Origin: Micromonosporaceae bacterium KJ-029
GTDB lineage: Bacteria > Actinomycetota > Actinomycetes > Mycobacteriales > Micromonosporaceae
Length of the DNA: 64,000 bases
Direction: 5' to 3'
Assembly (NCBI GenBank): GCA_005402585.1
Contig: BIFP01000071.1
Coordinates: 124,001-188,000 of the forward strand
Shown here: positions 15,959 through 24,521 of the stretch, piece after piece
How positions within the stretch are numbered: position 1 is the stretch's first letter
Layout: each line of letters opens with the position of its first letter
Program-made: the position numbers and the translations under genes
Notes under the pieces: generated by a model
Database searches by the model: none
Told to the model about the DNA's origin: nothing
What the model saw: the letters and a program-made list of their open reading frames with translations, nothing else

Positions 15959-18900
15959 TCAGGGGAGGGCCACCTGCACCAGGTCGACCGCGCCACGGCG
16001 AACCACGTAACCCCGCCCAGGCGGGAACCGCCGCCCGGACCGACGGGGCAGCCGAGCGCCGAGCAGGTCGCCGTCGACATCCACGTCCGGGGCGAGGACC
16101 AGCCCGTGCTTGCCCTTGCGTGCCTCGGTCAGCCAACCGCCGAACGTACGGTGCGCGGTGTGCGTCTGCACCGCGACGAGCAGCCGCAGCCCGGCGTCGC
16201 GACCACGCTTGGCGACGGTCTCCAGGGCGAGCGCGCCCCGACCCTCCAACAGTTCGTCCGCGTCGTCGATGACGACGAGGAACGGGTCGCCACCTCCCCG
16301 GGCGCGCTCGCGCACCAGATCGGCCAGCTCGACGGCGAGATCGTCGCACTGCTCGGAGCCGATCGCGGCACCAGTCCACCCGGCCAGCTCGCGCAGGGCG
16401 GAGCGGCGCGGAGCGAGCAGGTACGACTCCAGACCCGGCCACGCCGCCCAGGTTCCCGCCACGAGGGTCACCAGCGTGCTGGAGCGCCCGGACCGGTCCG
16501 GGCCGAAGACCAGAAACGTGGGCAGCTCGTCGAGATCCAGGTGACTCGGGCCGTACGTGGTGCCGCTGATGCCGAGACCGGGGCGCAGACCACCACCGGG
16601 GGCGGCGCTCAGGTCCGCGCGCTGCACCCGGTCGGTGAGCCGGGTCACCGGCGGAACCGGCGTGCCGGCCGGCGGCAGCGTCGCGGCCAGCGCCTCCAGG
16701 CCGGCGCGCTGGCCCGGACCTGAGGTGTCCGCGCCGACGTACGCCACCTGCACCTCGACGTCGTCGTCGACGAAGCCCCGGCCGGGTGGCAGCACGGCGT
16801 CGGCGAGCGCCATCGGCAGGCCCATCGCCGCGTACTCGTCCGGATCTGCCAGGCGTAGCGCGATCCGGCCAGGCATGACACCGGAGAGGGTGGACGGGAC
16901 CGCGTTGCGCCGTTCGGCGGTGATGACCAGGTGCACGCCGACGGCCCGGCCGTCGGCCGCGATCCGGGCGAACCGCTCCACCAGCTCACCGTGGTCCACG
17001 TTGAGGTACGCCGCGTGGAAGGCCGGGTAGCCGTCGAGGACGACCACCACGTAGGGGGTGGCGGCGCCACCGGCCCGGTACTCGACCAGCGACGCGGCGC
17101 CGACCTCACCGAGCAGCCGGCTGCGCTCGGCGATCGTCGCGTCGAGCATCGCGAACAGCCGCTCGGTGCGCTCGCCGTCGTCGGCCTCGACCACGCCGCC
17201 GCAGTGCGGCAGGGCGGCCAGCCCGCGCAGCCCGCGGCTGCCGAAGTCCAGCGCGTACAGGTGGAGATCGTCCGGGGACAGCTGGCGGGCGAGGCTGGCC
17301 GCGATGGTCCGCAGCAGCGTCGTCTTGCCGGCGCCGCCGGTGCCGAAGACGATGAGGTGGCCGAGCCGGTCGAGGTCGATGCTCCAGACCTCCTGCCGCT
17401 GCCGGGCGGGCAGGTCCACGACGCCGACCGGGCCGGACGCGGTCCCGGCAGCCGTCCCGGGCGGGCGCGCGTCGGTCAGATCGGCGAGCCGGTACGCCTC
17501 GGCCAGCGGCGGCAACCACGGCGCGGGCTGCGCGGCGACGCCCGCGACGCGGTGCGCGTCGCCGATGGCCTGCACCAGCTGCTGCAGGTCGGTGGGTACC
17601 TGCGTGTCGGCGCTGGCCGACTCGCCGGTGGCGCGGGTCAGGCCGGATACGAACCCGAATGGCACGACGCTGGTCTGGATCCGCTGCGGGCCCGCGGCGG
17701 CCGAGCGCGCGCCGCCGTACGCCCCCTGGATCACCTGGATGTCGGCGTGACCGGTGCGCAGGTACGCCCGCCCGGGCAGGGTCTTCGAAATGTGTGCCGC
17801 GTCCGGACGGTCGATGACGTCGGTGCTGTCCGCCTCGTCGGCTATCCGCAGCGCGACGCGCAGGTTGGTGTTGGCGCGGATGTGGTCGTCGACGACGCCG
17901 CTGGGCCGCTGGGTGGCGAGGATCAGGTGCACACCGAGGCTGCGTCCCCGCTGCGCGGTGTCGACGACACCGGCGACGAACTCGGGTACCTCCTTCTTCA
18001 GGAACGCGAACTCGTCGAAGACGATGAGCAGGTTGGCCGGTGCGTCCGCCGGGAACCGCGTCTCCATGTCGACGATGTCCTTGGCGCCGTGCTCGCGCAG
18101 GATCTCCTCCCGGCGGCGCAGCTCGGCGTTGAGCGAGACGAGCGCCCGCCGGGCCAGGTGCGGGTCGAGGTCGGTGAAGAACCCGACGGTGTGGGGCAGC
18201 GCCACGCAGCCGGCGAAAGCGGCGCCGCCCTTGTAGTCGACGAGCACGAAGGTGAGCCGACTGGCCGGGTGGCTGGCGGCCAGCGCCACCACCAGGGACT
18301 GCAGCAGCTCGGACTTACCGGCACCGGTGGTGCCGGCGACCAGGCCGTGCGGGCCGTCCCGGCGCAGGTCGATCTGGACGACACCGGCCGCGCCGACGCC
18401 CACCGGCGCACCCAACCCGGCCCTCGGCGCCGACCAGCGCCGGGCCACCTCGGCGGCAGTGAGGTCGGCGAAGCCGAGCACCTCGCTCAGCAGGACCGAG
18501 CGGGGCACGTCGCCGGCGGCACCCGCCGCCGTCACGTCGCGCAGGGGGGCGAGGGCGTGGGCGACCTCGTCGGCGACAGCGGCCGGCACCCCGTCACCGA
18601 CCATGCCGGCAATGGTGTCACCGGTGCTGGTCACCACCACGCTCACCGAACCGAGCACCTCGTCGGCGACGACCGCCGCGCGGCACTCACCGGGCAGGTG
18701 TTCGGGCCGTCCCGCGCCGACGACGACGCTGACGCCGAACTCGGGCCCGGTCGAGAAGACCCGGGACAGGGTCGCTCGGGGCACCGGGATCGAGCCGGGA
18801 ACCAGCAGAACGACGTGCGGGGCGAAGCCCTCGTCGCCGAAGCCGAGCTTGCGTTTGGCCTCGATGCGCCGCTGGTCGATCAGGTCGTCGACCACCTGAA

Positions 18901-20308
18901 GAACCAGCCGGATGTCGGCTGGATCGCAGGCGACGGTGCGGGCGTCGGCAGTCGCCGCGACCAGCGTGGTGGTGTGCGGCAGCCACCGGGTCCAGGCCCA
19001 CGCCGCCGCCTCCTCGGGCGGACAGAGGACGACGAGGGCGACATCGCGTGGGCTGGTCAGGCAAGCCACCTGCGTGGCGAGCGAGCGCAGCACGGACTGT
19101 CGGACGGTGTCCGGCCCGACGACCCCGAGCGCCCCCACGGCACGCAGGTCGACGTCGACTGGTACGCACTTGTCGACGAGGTGCCGCTCGCGCAGCACGT
19201 CGGCGCGGGCGGCCAGGTCCGGGTCGGCCTGGTCGTTCACCGGCTGGTCGAAGGCAAGCCGGCTGGGCAGGTCGGTCGACCCGACCCGCAGGGCCAGGAA
19301 ATCCGGGTCGTGGCTGCGGCGCTGCCACAGGTCAGGAGCGTGGGCCAGGGCGCGGCGGGCCAGGATGGCGCTGCTCGGCGAGGCGATCCGGCGGGCCAGG
19401 GTTACCGCCTGGTGCGTCCGGCCCGCCTCGGACTCGACCTGCGTCATACTCTCCTCGAACTCGGTCACCCGCTTGGTGTAGTCCTTGCGGCCACTGCGTC
19501 GGTCCTCCCACAGCGAGGCGACCGCCATCACCGGACCCATCAGCGAGAACAGCAACATGACCGGACCGAGGAAGTAGGCGAGGACCCCGCCGAGCGCAAC
19601 CGGCACCAGCGCGGCCGACAGGGGCAGCCGGCGGCGCGGCACCGGCGTGGGCACCAGCGGCAACGCGAACCGCCGCTCGGTTGCGCCGAGGCGTACCCGT
19701 GGCGGGCGGTCGAAGTCGAGCCAGCCGTCCCGGTAGTGCAGCGCGGTGGCCGTCGCGTCGACGGCCGGCTCGATGCTCAGCAGCGTGGCCCCGATCCGCA
19801 GCACCTGACCCGGACGGAGACTGGCGGAACCGTCCAGCGGCGTGCCGTCGAGCAGGGTGCCGTTGGTGGAGCCGAGGTCGGTGACGACCACCTCCTGACT
19901 GCCCACGCCGAGGTGCAGGTGCTGGCGGGACGCCTCCGCGTCGTCGAGGACCAGCGCGCCGGCCGGGTCGCGGCCGATCAGGTACTCCCCGAGAGGCAGC
20001 GGGATTCGGCGGCCGGTGTCCCGGCCGCCGACGACCAGCAGATCGAATCGGGAGGGGCCGGGATCCGCGGGTGGCGGCGCTGGCGTGCCGACGACGACGG
20101 TATCGCCGGTGCGTAGCCCGGCGGCGGCGACGGTACCGCCGGCCAGCTTCGTGCCGGTGCGGCGGATCCACACCGGCTGGCCCGGCAGGCCGCCGGCCGC
20201 CTCCGCCAGCACGGTGGCCAGGTCGGCCGACGCCGTGGTCGGGTCCACCCGGATCCGCAGGCCGACCGGGGCGCGGGACTCCCGCTGGACATCGATCAGC
20301 AACTCCAT
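15959..20308 (-). CDS. FtsK/SpoIIIE-type secretion ATPase with N-terminal ubiquitin-like and FHA domains (EccC/EssC-like)
   Basis: A 1449-residue membrane ATPase, close to EssC in length. Residues 1-75 look ubiquitin-like (TASADLATVLAEA, LRTGDTVVV). Residues 88-180 are an FHA domain (GRDPAGALVLDD, SRQH 127-130, STNGT 147-151). Two membrane helices lie at about 228-265. Three FtsK-type domains follow: D1 has Walker A GTTGAGKS (659-666) and FDEF Walker B with catalytic Glu; D2 has GTGGAGKT (989-996) but LDGY instead of DE; D3 has GPDRSGRS (1269-1276) with Lys replaced by Arg. So D1 is the likely active motor. It would drive export of WXG100-type substrates. The gene is 12 bp downstream of the sigma factor and converges with the substrate cluster. 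Confidence 0.9.
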   Translation of the reverse strand: MELLIDVQRESRAPVGLRIRVDPTTASADLATVLAEAAGGLPGQPVWIRRTGTKLAGGTVAAAGLRTGDTVVVGTPAPPPADPGPSRFDLLVVGGRDTGRRIPLPLGEYLIGRDPAGALVLDDAEASRQHLHLGVGSQEVVVTDLGSTNGTLLDGTPLDGSASLRPGQVLRIGATLLSIEPAVDATATALHYRDGWLDFDRPPRVRLGATERRFALPLVPTPVPRRRLPLSAALVPVALGGVLAYFLGPVMLLFSLMGPVMAVASLWEDRRSGRKDYTKRVTEFEESMTQVESEAGRTHQAVTLARRIASPSSAILARRALAHAPDLWQRRSHDPDFLALRVGSTDLPSRLAFDQPVNDQADPDLAARADVLRERHLVDKCVPVDVDLRAVGALGVVGPDTVRQSVLRSLATQVACLTSPRDVALVVLCPPEEAAAWAWTRWLPHTTTLVAATADARTVACDPADIRLVLQVVDDLIDQRRIEAKRKLGFGDEGFAPHVVLLVPGSIPVPRATLSRVFSTGPEFGVSVVVGAGRPEHLPGECRAAVVADEVLGSVSVVVTSTGDTIAGMVGDGVPAAVADEVAHALAPLRDVTAAGAAGDVPRSVLLSEVLGFADLTAAEVARRWSAPRAGLGAPVGVGAAGVVQIDLRRDGPHGLVAGTTGAGKSELLQSLVVALAASHPASRLTFVLVDYKGGAAFAGCVALPHTVGFFTDLDPHLARRALVSLNAELRRREEILREHGAKDIVDMETRFPADAPANLLIVFDEFAFLKKEVPEFVAGVVDTAQRGRSLGVHLILATQRPSGVVDDHIRANTNLRVALRIADEADSTDVIDRPDAAHISKTLPGRAYLRTGHADIQVIQGAYGGARSAAAGPQRIQTSVVPFGFVSGLTRATGESASADTQVPTDLQQLVQAIGDAHRVAGVAAQPAPWLPPLAEAYRLADLTDARPPGTAAGTASGPVGVVDLPARQRQEVWSIDLDRLGHLIVFGTGGAGKTTLLRTIAASLARQLSPDDLHLYALDFGSRGLRGLAALPHCGGVVEADDGERTERLFAMLDATIAERSRLLGEVGAASLVEYRAGGAATPYVVVVLDGYPAFHAAYLNVDHGELVERFARIAADGRAVGVHLVITAERRNAVPSTLSGVMPGRIALRLADPDEYAAMGLPMALADAVLPPGRGFVDDDVEVQVAYVGADTSGPGQRAGLEALAATLPPAGTPVPPVTRLTDRVQRADLSAAPGGGLRPGLGISGTTYGPSHLDLDELPTFLVFGPDRSGRSSTLVTLVAGTWAAWPGLESYLLAPRRSALRELAGWTGAAIGSEQCDDLAVELADLVRERARGGGDPFLVVIDDADELLEGRGALALETVAKRGRDAGLRLLVAVQTHTAHRTFGGWLTEARKGKHGLVLAPDVDVDGDLLGARLPRRSGRRFPPGRGYVVRRGAVDLVQVALP

Positions 20309-20320
20309 GCCACGCCGTCC

Positions 20321-20866
20321 CTACCCTCGGGGTTCCATGTAGCGCACCATCGCCTGGAGGGCACGCCGGACCAGTTGCCGCGTCGCCGGCTCGGCCAGCC
20401 CCAGCACCGCCGCCGTGTCGGTGACGCTGAGATCCTGCAGGTAACGTAGTTCCAACGCGGCCCGCTGCAGCTCGGTCAGTCGGGCCAGTCCGGCCCGCAG
20501 CGCGGTCTGGTCGGTGACCCGGTCCACAACGGACTCGGCCAGCCCGTCGGTCGCCAGCCCGTCGATGTCGGCGACCGGCAGCTCCTCCGCCGAGCGCCGC
20601 CGCGCCCAGCTGAGCAGGTGCCGGTGGGCGATCCGCAGAAGCCAGTACCGCACCGGTGCGCCGCGCTCCTCGTAGGCCGGCAGGGCCCGCCAGGCGCTCA
20701 GGAACGTCTCGGCGGTGAGATCCTCGGCCAGGTGGGGACCGGCCCGGCGGGCGAGGAAGCGGTAGACGTCGCGGACGTACGCGTCGTGCAGCGCCCGGAA
20801 CGCGTCCCGGTCACCGGCCCCCGCGCGCCGGACCAGTTCCCGCTCGTCAGACGTCGCCGATTTCAT
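20321..20866 (-). CDS. ECF-type RNA polymerase sigma factor
   Basis: A 181-residue sigma factor with region 2 (AFRALHDAYVRDVYRFLARR, DLTAETFLSAWRALP, RYWLLRIAHRHLLSWARRR) and region 4 (GLARLTELQRAALELRYLQDLSVTDTAAVLGLAEPATRQLVRRAL). Regions 1 and 3 are absent, as usual for ECF factors. The start at 20866 lies 20 bp inside the kinase gene, which implies coupling to the kinase, and the ATPase follows 12 bp after its stop. No anti-sigma factor is visible nearby, so control may pass through the kinase (inference). A likely target is the secretion cluster itself. Confidence 0.9.
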   Translation of the reverse strand: MKSATSDERELVRRAGAGDRDAFRALHDAYVRDVYRFLARRAGPHLAEDLTAETFLSAWRALPAYEERGAPVRYWLLRIAHRHLLSWARRRSAEELPVADIDGLATDGLAESVVDRVTDQTALRAGLARLTELQRAALELRYLQDLSVTDTAAVLGLAEPATRQLVRRALQAMVRYMEPRG

Positions 20867-22550
20867 TCACGGTTGCCGTGACCGTAATCGTCTTGGCGGC
20901 CTGCTCCCCGCCGCCGACAGTGCTGACCGTGTACCGGTGGGTCGCCTTCTGGCCCGGGTTCCAGTCACCGCAGGGGAACGCGAGCGTCTCGCGGCCGGTG
21001 ACGCCGTCGTACCTGCCGTAGCTGCCGGCGCCGTCGACGGCCAGTGTCGAGCCGGTGGCGCCACCGGCGACCCGCCACTCGATGACGATGTCGCGTCCGG
21101 GGATCGGGGCCACCGTCGTCCCGGCCGGGCAACTCGGTTGCTGCGCGACGCGCAGGTACTCCACGTAGGGTGCGGTCTGCTTGGTGGGGGCGGGTGGCGC
21201 GGCAGAGGGGGCCGGTGGGCGCCGGCTGGTCGCCCCGCCGGTCGGCTCGGTCGCCGGCTCCGGTGTCGTAGCGGTCGGGGTGCCCGGCGCGGGCGTGGGG
21301 GTCGGCTCGACGGCCGGCCCGGTGGTGGCAGCACCGGCCTCCAATGAGGTGGCGCCCACCTCGGGTGTGGCGGCCGAGGTGGGCGCGAACTCGCGGTAGC
21401 CGAGGTAACCGCCCGTGCCGCAGACCAGCACCGCCAGGACGACGGCCCCAGCGAGCAGGGGCGCCAGCCGGCGGGTGCGCTTCTTCACGGGTGCCGGCTC
21501 CGGAGGCGCTTGCGGGCGACCACCCGGGCGCAGCATCGTGGCGTCACCGGCCGCAGGTGCGGCGGCGGCGCGGGGCGGCGGGGGCGGTGGCACGACGACC
21601 TCGGAGGCCGGCGACGGTCCCGCCGGCACCGATGGTGCCCCGGACGCAACCACCGGGGCCGAAGGCGTGGTGGGCATCTCGCCGGCACCCACCGCCTGCA
21701 CGGTCAGCTCGGTCATGGCGAACCCGCTGGCCCCCTGGACGCGGCGCAGGTCGTCACCGAACTGCTCGGCCGTCGGGTACCGCTGGGCCGGATCCTTGGC
21801 CAGCCCTCTGGCGATCACCTCGGCCAGACCGGGCGGCAGGCCGGTTCCGGTCAGCGACGGGGCGGGCTCGCGTACCACCCGCCCGAAGAACGACAGCAGC
21901 CCCTCCTCGCGGCCGCGCTGGAAGGGCGGGGCTCCAGTCAGGATCTGGTACGCCGTACTGGCCAACGAGTAGATGTCGGAGACGGTGGAGGCCCGACCGC
22001 CGTCGAGCATCTCGGGCGCGGCGTGGTTGGGGGTGAGGGCGGCGATGGTGACGGACCGCTTCGCACCGCTGGTCAGGGCGGCGACACCGAAATCGGCGAG
22101 GGCCGGTTCACCGTAGCCGGTGAAGAGGATGTTCTCCGGCTTGACGTCGCGGTGCAGGATCCCGGCCCGGTGGGCGGTGGCGAGCGCGCCGGAGAGCTTG
22201 ACCAGGATCGGCAGGGCCTGCGCGGCGTCGAGCGGACCGCCGCTGGTCCGGTCGGCCAGGCTGCCCTGTTCGCAGAACTCCATGACCAGGTACGGCTCGC
22301 CGTCGGCCGTCACACCGGAGTCGTGGACCGTGACGATGTTCGGGTGAGTGGCCAGGCGCCCGGCGGCCGCACACTCGTCGCGGAACTGGTCACGGGACCG
22401 GGGATCGGAGATGTCGACGTGCAGGACCTTGACCGCGACATCCCGGGCCAGCCGCTCCTGGCGGGCCCGGTAGACGGTGCTGAAGCCACCACGGCCGATC
22501 AGCGTCAGCGCCGACAACCCCTCGATCACGGGTTGCTTCCCAGCGACCAC
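20847..22550 (-). CDS. Membrane Ser/Thr protein kinase with an extracellular beta domain (PknB-like)
   Basis: A 567-residue receptor-type kinase. The glycine loop is IGRGGFST, the catalytic Lys is in VAVKVL, then HRDVKPEN, DFG and an APE-type motif (HAAPEML). A Pro/Ala-rich linker leads to one membrane helix (LLAGAVVLAVLVCGTGGYLG), a long Thr/Pro-rich stalk and a C-terminal extracellular beta domain with two Cys (PSCPAG, FPCGDWNPG). I chose GTG 22550 because ggaggagga lies 5 bases upstream; an ATG at 22595 is in frame but without such a site. It is first in the operon with the sigma factor and the FHA-containing ATPase. FHA domains bind phosphothreonine, so the ATPase is a plausible substrate or partner. 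Confidence 0.9.
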   Translation of the reverse strand: MVAGKQPVIEGLSALTLIGRGGFSTVYRARQERLARDVAVKVLHVDISDPRSRDQFRDECAAAGRLATHPNIVTVHDSGVTADGEPYLVMEFCEQGSLADRTSGGPLDAAQALPILVKLSGALATAHRAGILHRDVKPENILFTGYGEPALADFGVAALTSGAKRSVTIAALTPNHAAPEMLDGGRASTVSDIYSLASTAYQILTGAPPFQRGREEGLLSFFGRVVREPAPSLTGTGLPPGLAEVIARGLAKDPAQRYPTAEQFGDDLRRVQGASGFAMTELTVQAVGAGEMPTTPSAPVVASGAPSVPAGPSPASEVVVPPPPPPRAAAAPAAGDATMLRPGGRPQAPPEPAPVKKRTRRLAPLLAGAVVLAVLVCGTGGYLGYREFAPTSAATPEVGATSLEAGAATTGPAVEPTPTPAPGTPTATTPEPATEPTGGATSRRPPAPSAAPPAPTKQTAPYVEYLRVAQQPSCPAGTTVAPIPGRDIVIEWRVAGGATGSTLAVDGAGSYGRYDGVTGRETLAFPCGDWNPGQKATHRYTVSTVGGGEQAAKTITVTATVNEIGDV

Positions 22551-22825
22551 CCGGTCCTCCTCCGTCACGCCTTGAACAGTGCGGCAGGTTTTCACGGTAG
22601 GGCCGATCGGGTGGCCAGTGAATCAGGGAAATGCCTATTCTCTGCCGCCACGACCGTCTTTCTGCCGCCATGGCCGCCACCGGGAGACAGCCCTATCACG
22701 CGGACGGTTGACCGTCCTCGTATCGCTGCGGCATTGCCCAGCATCACAAGTTCTTGTCGAGGTTTGCGGTCGGAGCCGGACCGGCTGCGTGAGTGTGGTT
22801 CGTCCGGCTGGTCGTGGGCCAGGGC

Positions 22826-23063
22826 CTACACGCGGCCCTGCAGGATTGTGCCCACCCGCAGCGCGACGTCCTTGCGCTTGTCCGGGTCGCTGATGTCCAC
22901 CTGGATCCCGCAGAAGTCGCCGCCGCGGCACGGGAACCACAGCTGGCCATAGATGTCGTTGTAGGTGGCACCGGGAGGCGTTCCGGACACGGTATCCCCA
23001 ACGTTGCAGAGCCTGCACCACCTTGCCCGCGCCGGCGGGGTTGGCGGAGTGAGCGCTTTTCAT
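22826..23063 (-). pseudogene. Decayed gene end(s): C-terminal piece of a cREC-type protein and an unknown Cys-containing tail
   Basis: On the minus strand from 23063 one frame reads KSAHSANPAGAGKVVQALQRWGYRVR, typical of the C-terminus of a cyclic-phosphate-processing receiver (cREC) domain. A different frame, overlapping it, gives GDTVSGTPPGATYNDIYGQL, WFPCRGGDFCGIQVDISDPD and VGTILQGRV and stops at 22826-22828. The second piece has normal high-GC coding character but no start of its own; I do not recognise it. The two overlapping remnants suggest frameshift decay. The N-terminal half of a cREC gene lies at 23983-24225 on the same strand. Confidence 0.5.
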
Positions 23064-23333
23064 CCTCGGTAGATCGGGTTCTCGATGTGGTGTAGGCGCC
23101 GGCAGTGGCGCGACCGCTGGGTCTACGACGTGTCCGGGCTGTGGACCTTCTCCGAGACGTCCGTGTGGATGAATCGATCATCGATCAACAGCTATCAACG
23201 GTCCCGGTGGTACGGGGGCTGGTGAAGACATAGCTGGGATGATTCATCCGCTGGTACGGGTGGAACCCGACAAGGGTTCCACCCGTACCGGGCGCGAACC
23301 CTCGATGAGCAGCCTGTCGCTTGGGGAGACTGA
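23064..23333. other. Non-coding or decayed stretch with a terminator-like hairpin
   Basis: No supported gene. A 47-codon plus-strand frame (23085-23225, with WRDRWVYDVSGLWTFSETSV) has protein-like composition but no ribosome binding site or recognised family. A perfect hairpin lies at 23253-23289, annotated separately. Confidence 0.4.
23253..23289. terminator. Perfect 16-bp hairpin upstream of the small membrane gene
   Basis: Arms 23253-23268 (ggtacgggtggaaccc) and 23274-23289 are exact reverse complements around the 5-nt loop gacaa. It precedes the 56-residue membrane-protein gene by 44 bp, so it may insulate that gene from upstream transcription. Confidence 0.65.
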
Positions 23334-23504
23334 ATGAAGAAGGCGGGTAACGCCCTGCTCGTTGTTGGTCTGGCAGTCGGGGCCCTCGGCTTGATCCTCA
23401 TTCCACTTCCTGGTCCCGGGGCGCCGGTTCTCGGGGCGGGGGCAGCGGTCGCAGTCGTCGGACTGGTTGTCCGGTTGGTCGGAGCGGGGCGGCCGAGTTC
23501 GTAG
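23334..23504 (+). CDS. Small membrane protein with a PGPG hairpin motif
   Basis: A 56-residue protein with a good ribosome binding site (ggggaga) before ATG 23334. It consists of two hydrophobic segments (NALLVVGLAVGALGLILIPL and GAGAAVAVVGLVVRLVG) joined by PGPGAP. The helix-PGPG-helix arrangement resembles the PGPGW-type putative transmembrane proteins of actinobacteria, but the W is missing. It lies between two strong hairpins and inside the interval that separates the two halves of a cREC gene, so it may have arrived with an insertion. Function unknown. Confidence 0.7.
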   Translation: MKKAGNALLVVGLAVGALGLILIPLPGPGAPVLGAGAAVAVVGLVVRLVGAGRPSS

Positions 23505-23546
23505 CGACCAGTGTGGTCAGGTGGTGCCTGAGCCTCACAAGACCGA

Positions 23547-23587
23547 CCGCGCCAGTTCCGGTGGTTCCACCACCGGAACTGGCGCGG
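23547..23587. terminator. Perfect 19-bp inverted repeat with a 3-nt loop
   Basis: Arms 23547-23565 (ccgcgccagttccggtggt) and 23569-23587 pair perfectly around tcc. It lies 43 bp after the small membrane gene. It could terminate that transcript, although such a long tight palindrome could also be an end or remnant of a mobile element. Confidence 0.7.
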
Positions 23588-23787
23588 GTCGCTGGCGGTG
23601 TTCGGTCGACTGCCGCCGCTGCTCTGGTGCTGAGGATCATTAGCCCAGGGCCGCTTTCGATCAGCCTGCGGTACGGGCGACGCCGACCGGGCAGCTCAGC
23701 CCGTTCGGGCCGTGGTTGCAGTAGCCGTTCGGGTTCTTGGTCGGCGCGAGGTACTGCTGGCTGGTGGTAGTCCTCGACAAGATCAGG

Positions 23788-24225
23788 TCAGCGGAGCGGT
23801 TCAATGATCGGGTGGACAGCGGGATGGCGGCAGGGTAGGACAGCAACGAGGCTCCCGATGGGGGCATCCTTCTTAGTCGATTGCTTGTCTTTCCGGGAGT
23901 CTTGCCTCACCCCAGCCATCGACCTACCGACAGACGGCTGGCCTGCATCATCAGGTTGGAAATGGTTCAGTGAACGTGGGCGGCCGATGTTGAAGGCGCC
24001 CTTCGAAACCGTACGCGCCAACACCTCAACGACCGGCCAGATCGTGTCGGCCTCACCGAGGTCGTGATCGAGCCACAGATCGTCCAGCCGCTCGTCGCGG
24101 TAGCGCTCGAGGAGTGCGACCCCGGCGGCGCTGCTGCATGCCACCTCGGCACTACTGCCATCAACAAAGAAGTGCAGGTCGTCTACCAAAAATGACTCGC
24201 CGAGGCGTGCTGTCCACGGGGCCAT
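23788..24225 (-). pseudogene. N-terminal half of a cREC (cyclic-phosphate processing receiver) protein, disrupted
   Basis: From ATG 24225 the frame reads SFLVDDLHFFVDGSSAEVAC and then LDDLWLDHDLGEADTIWPVV up to KGAFNIG. The DDL and LDHDLG motifs are those of cREC domains, which have a receiver-like fold with acidic metal-binding residues. After FNIG (near 23983) the sequence loses similarity, and the expected C-terminal HSANPAG segment is missing. That segment is found at 23063-22980 on the same strand, about 920 bp away. I infer that the gene was split by an insertion, leaving the residual 145-codon frame non-functional or altered. Confidence 0.6.
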
Positions 24226-24521
24226 CGTGCCGTATCCCGTCGGAGATCCGAGGGCTCGGGACGATCACCTTGGGCGCCGGGGGCGCGTGTTTCTGCCGCA
24301 GTCCAAACGTCACGCAGCGTGACTCGATGCCGGCGGGCTGCCGTCGCACCTGCCGAGAACAGTGCGCGCCTGGCCTGTTCGTCCGGCCAAAGTCCGAGCC
24401 ATTCGCGCGACTGATTACGGAGGGCCTCTATGTCGCCATATTTCAGAATACAACAGCCATTTGTGCGGCTATGGCAAAAGGGAACGCTGTCCCCGAGGGT
24501 CAGTGCCGGTAGGGTCAGCGG
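24226..24521. other. Stretch without a supported gene
   Basis: A minus-strand frame covering 24183-24569 contains a balanced segment (YGDIEALRNQSREWLGLWPD, then RRHRVTLRDVWTAAE) that might be a remnant, but I recognise no family, and its ends look random. Base composition is lower in GC than the flanking core genes, in keeping with acquired or decaying DNA. Confidence 0.3.

Noticed and set aside
16931..20116. 1061-codon plus-strand frame opposite the FtsK-type ATPase
   Set aside because: Antisense shadow of a well-supported gene, with random-looking composition.
22744..23181. 145-codon minus-strand frame overlapping the cREC remnant
   Set aside because: Ser/Thr/Arg-rich shadow; the neighbouring frames carry the recognisable protein segments.
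23085..23225. 47-codon plus-strand frame with WRDRWVYDVSGLWTFSETSV
   Set aside because: Composition is protein-like but there is no ribosome binding site, no recognisable family, and the surrounding DNA is decayed.
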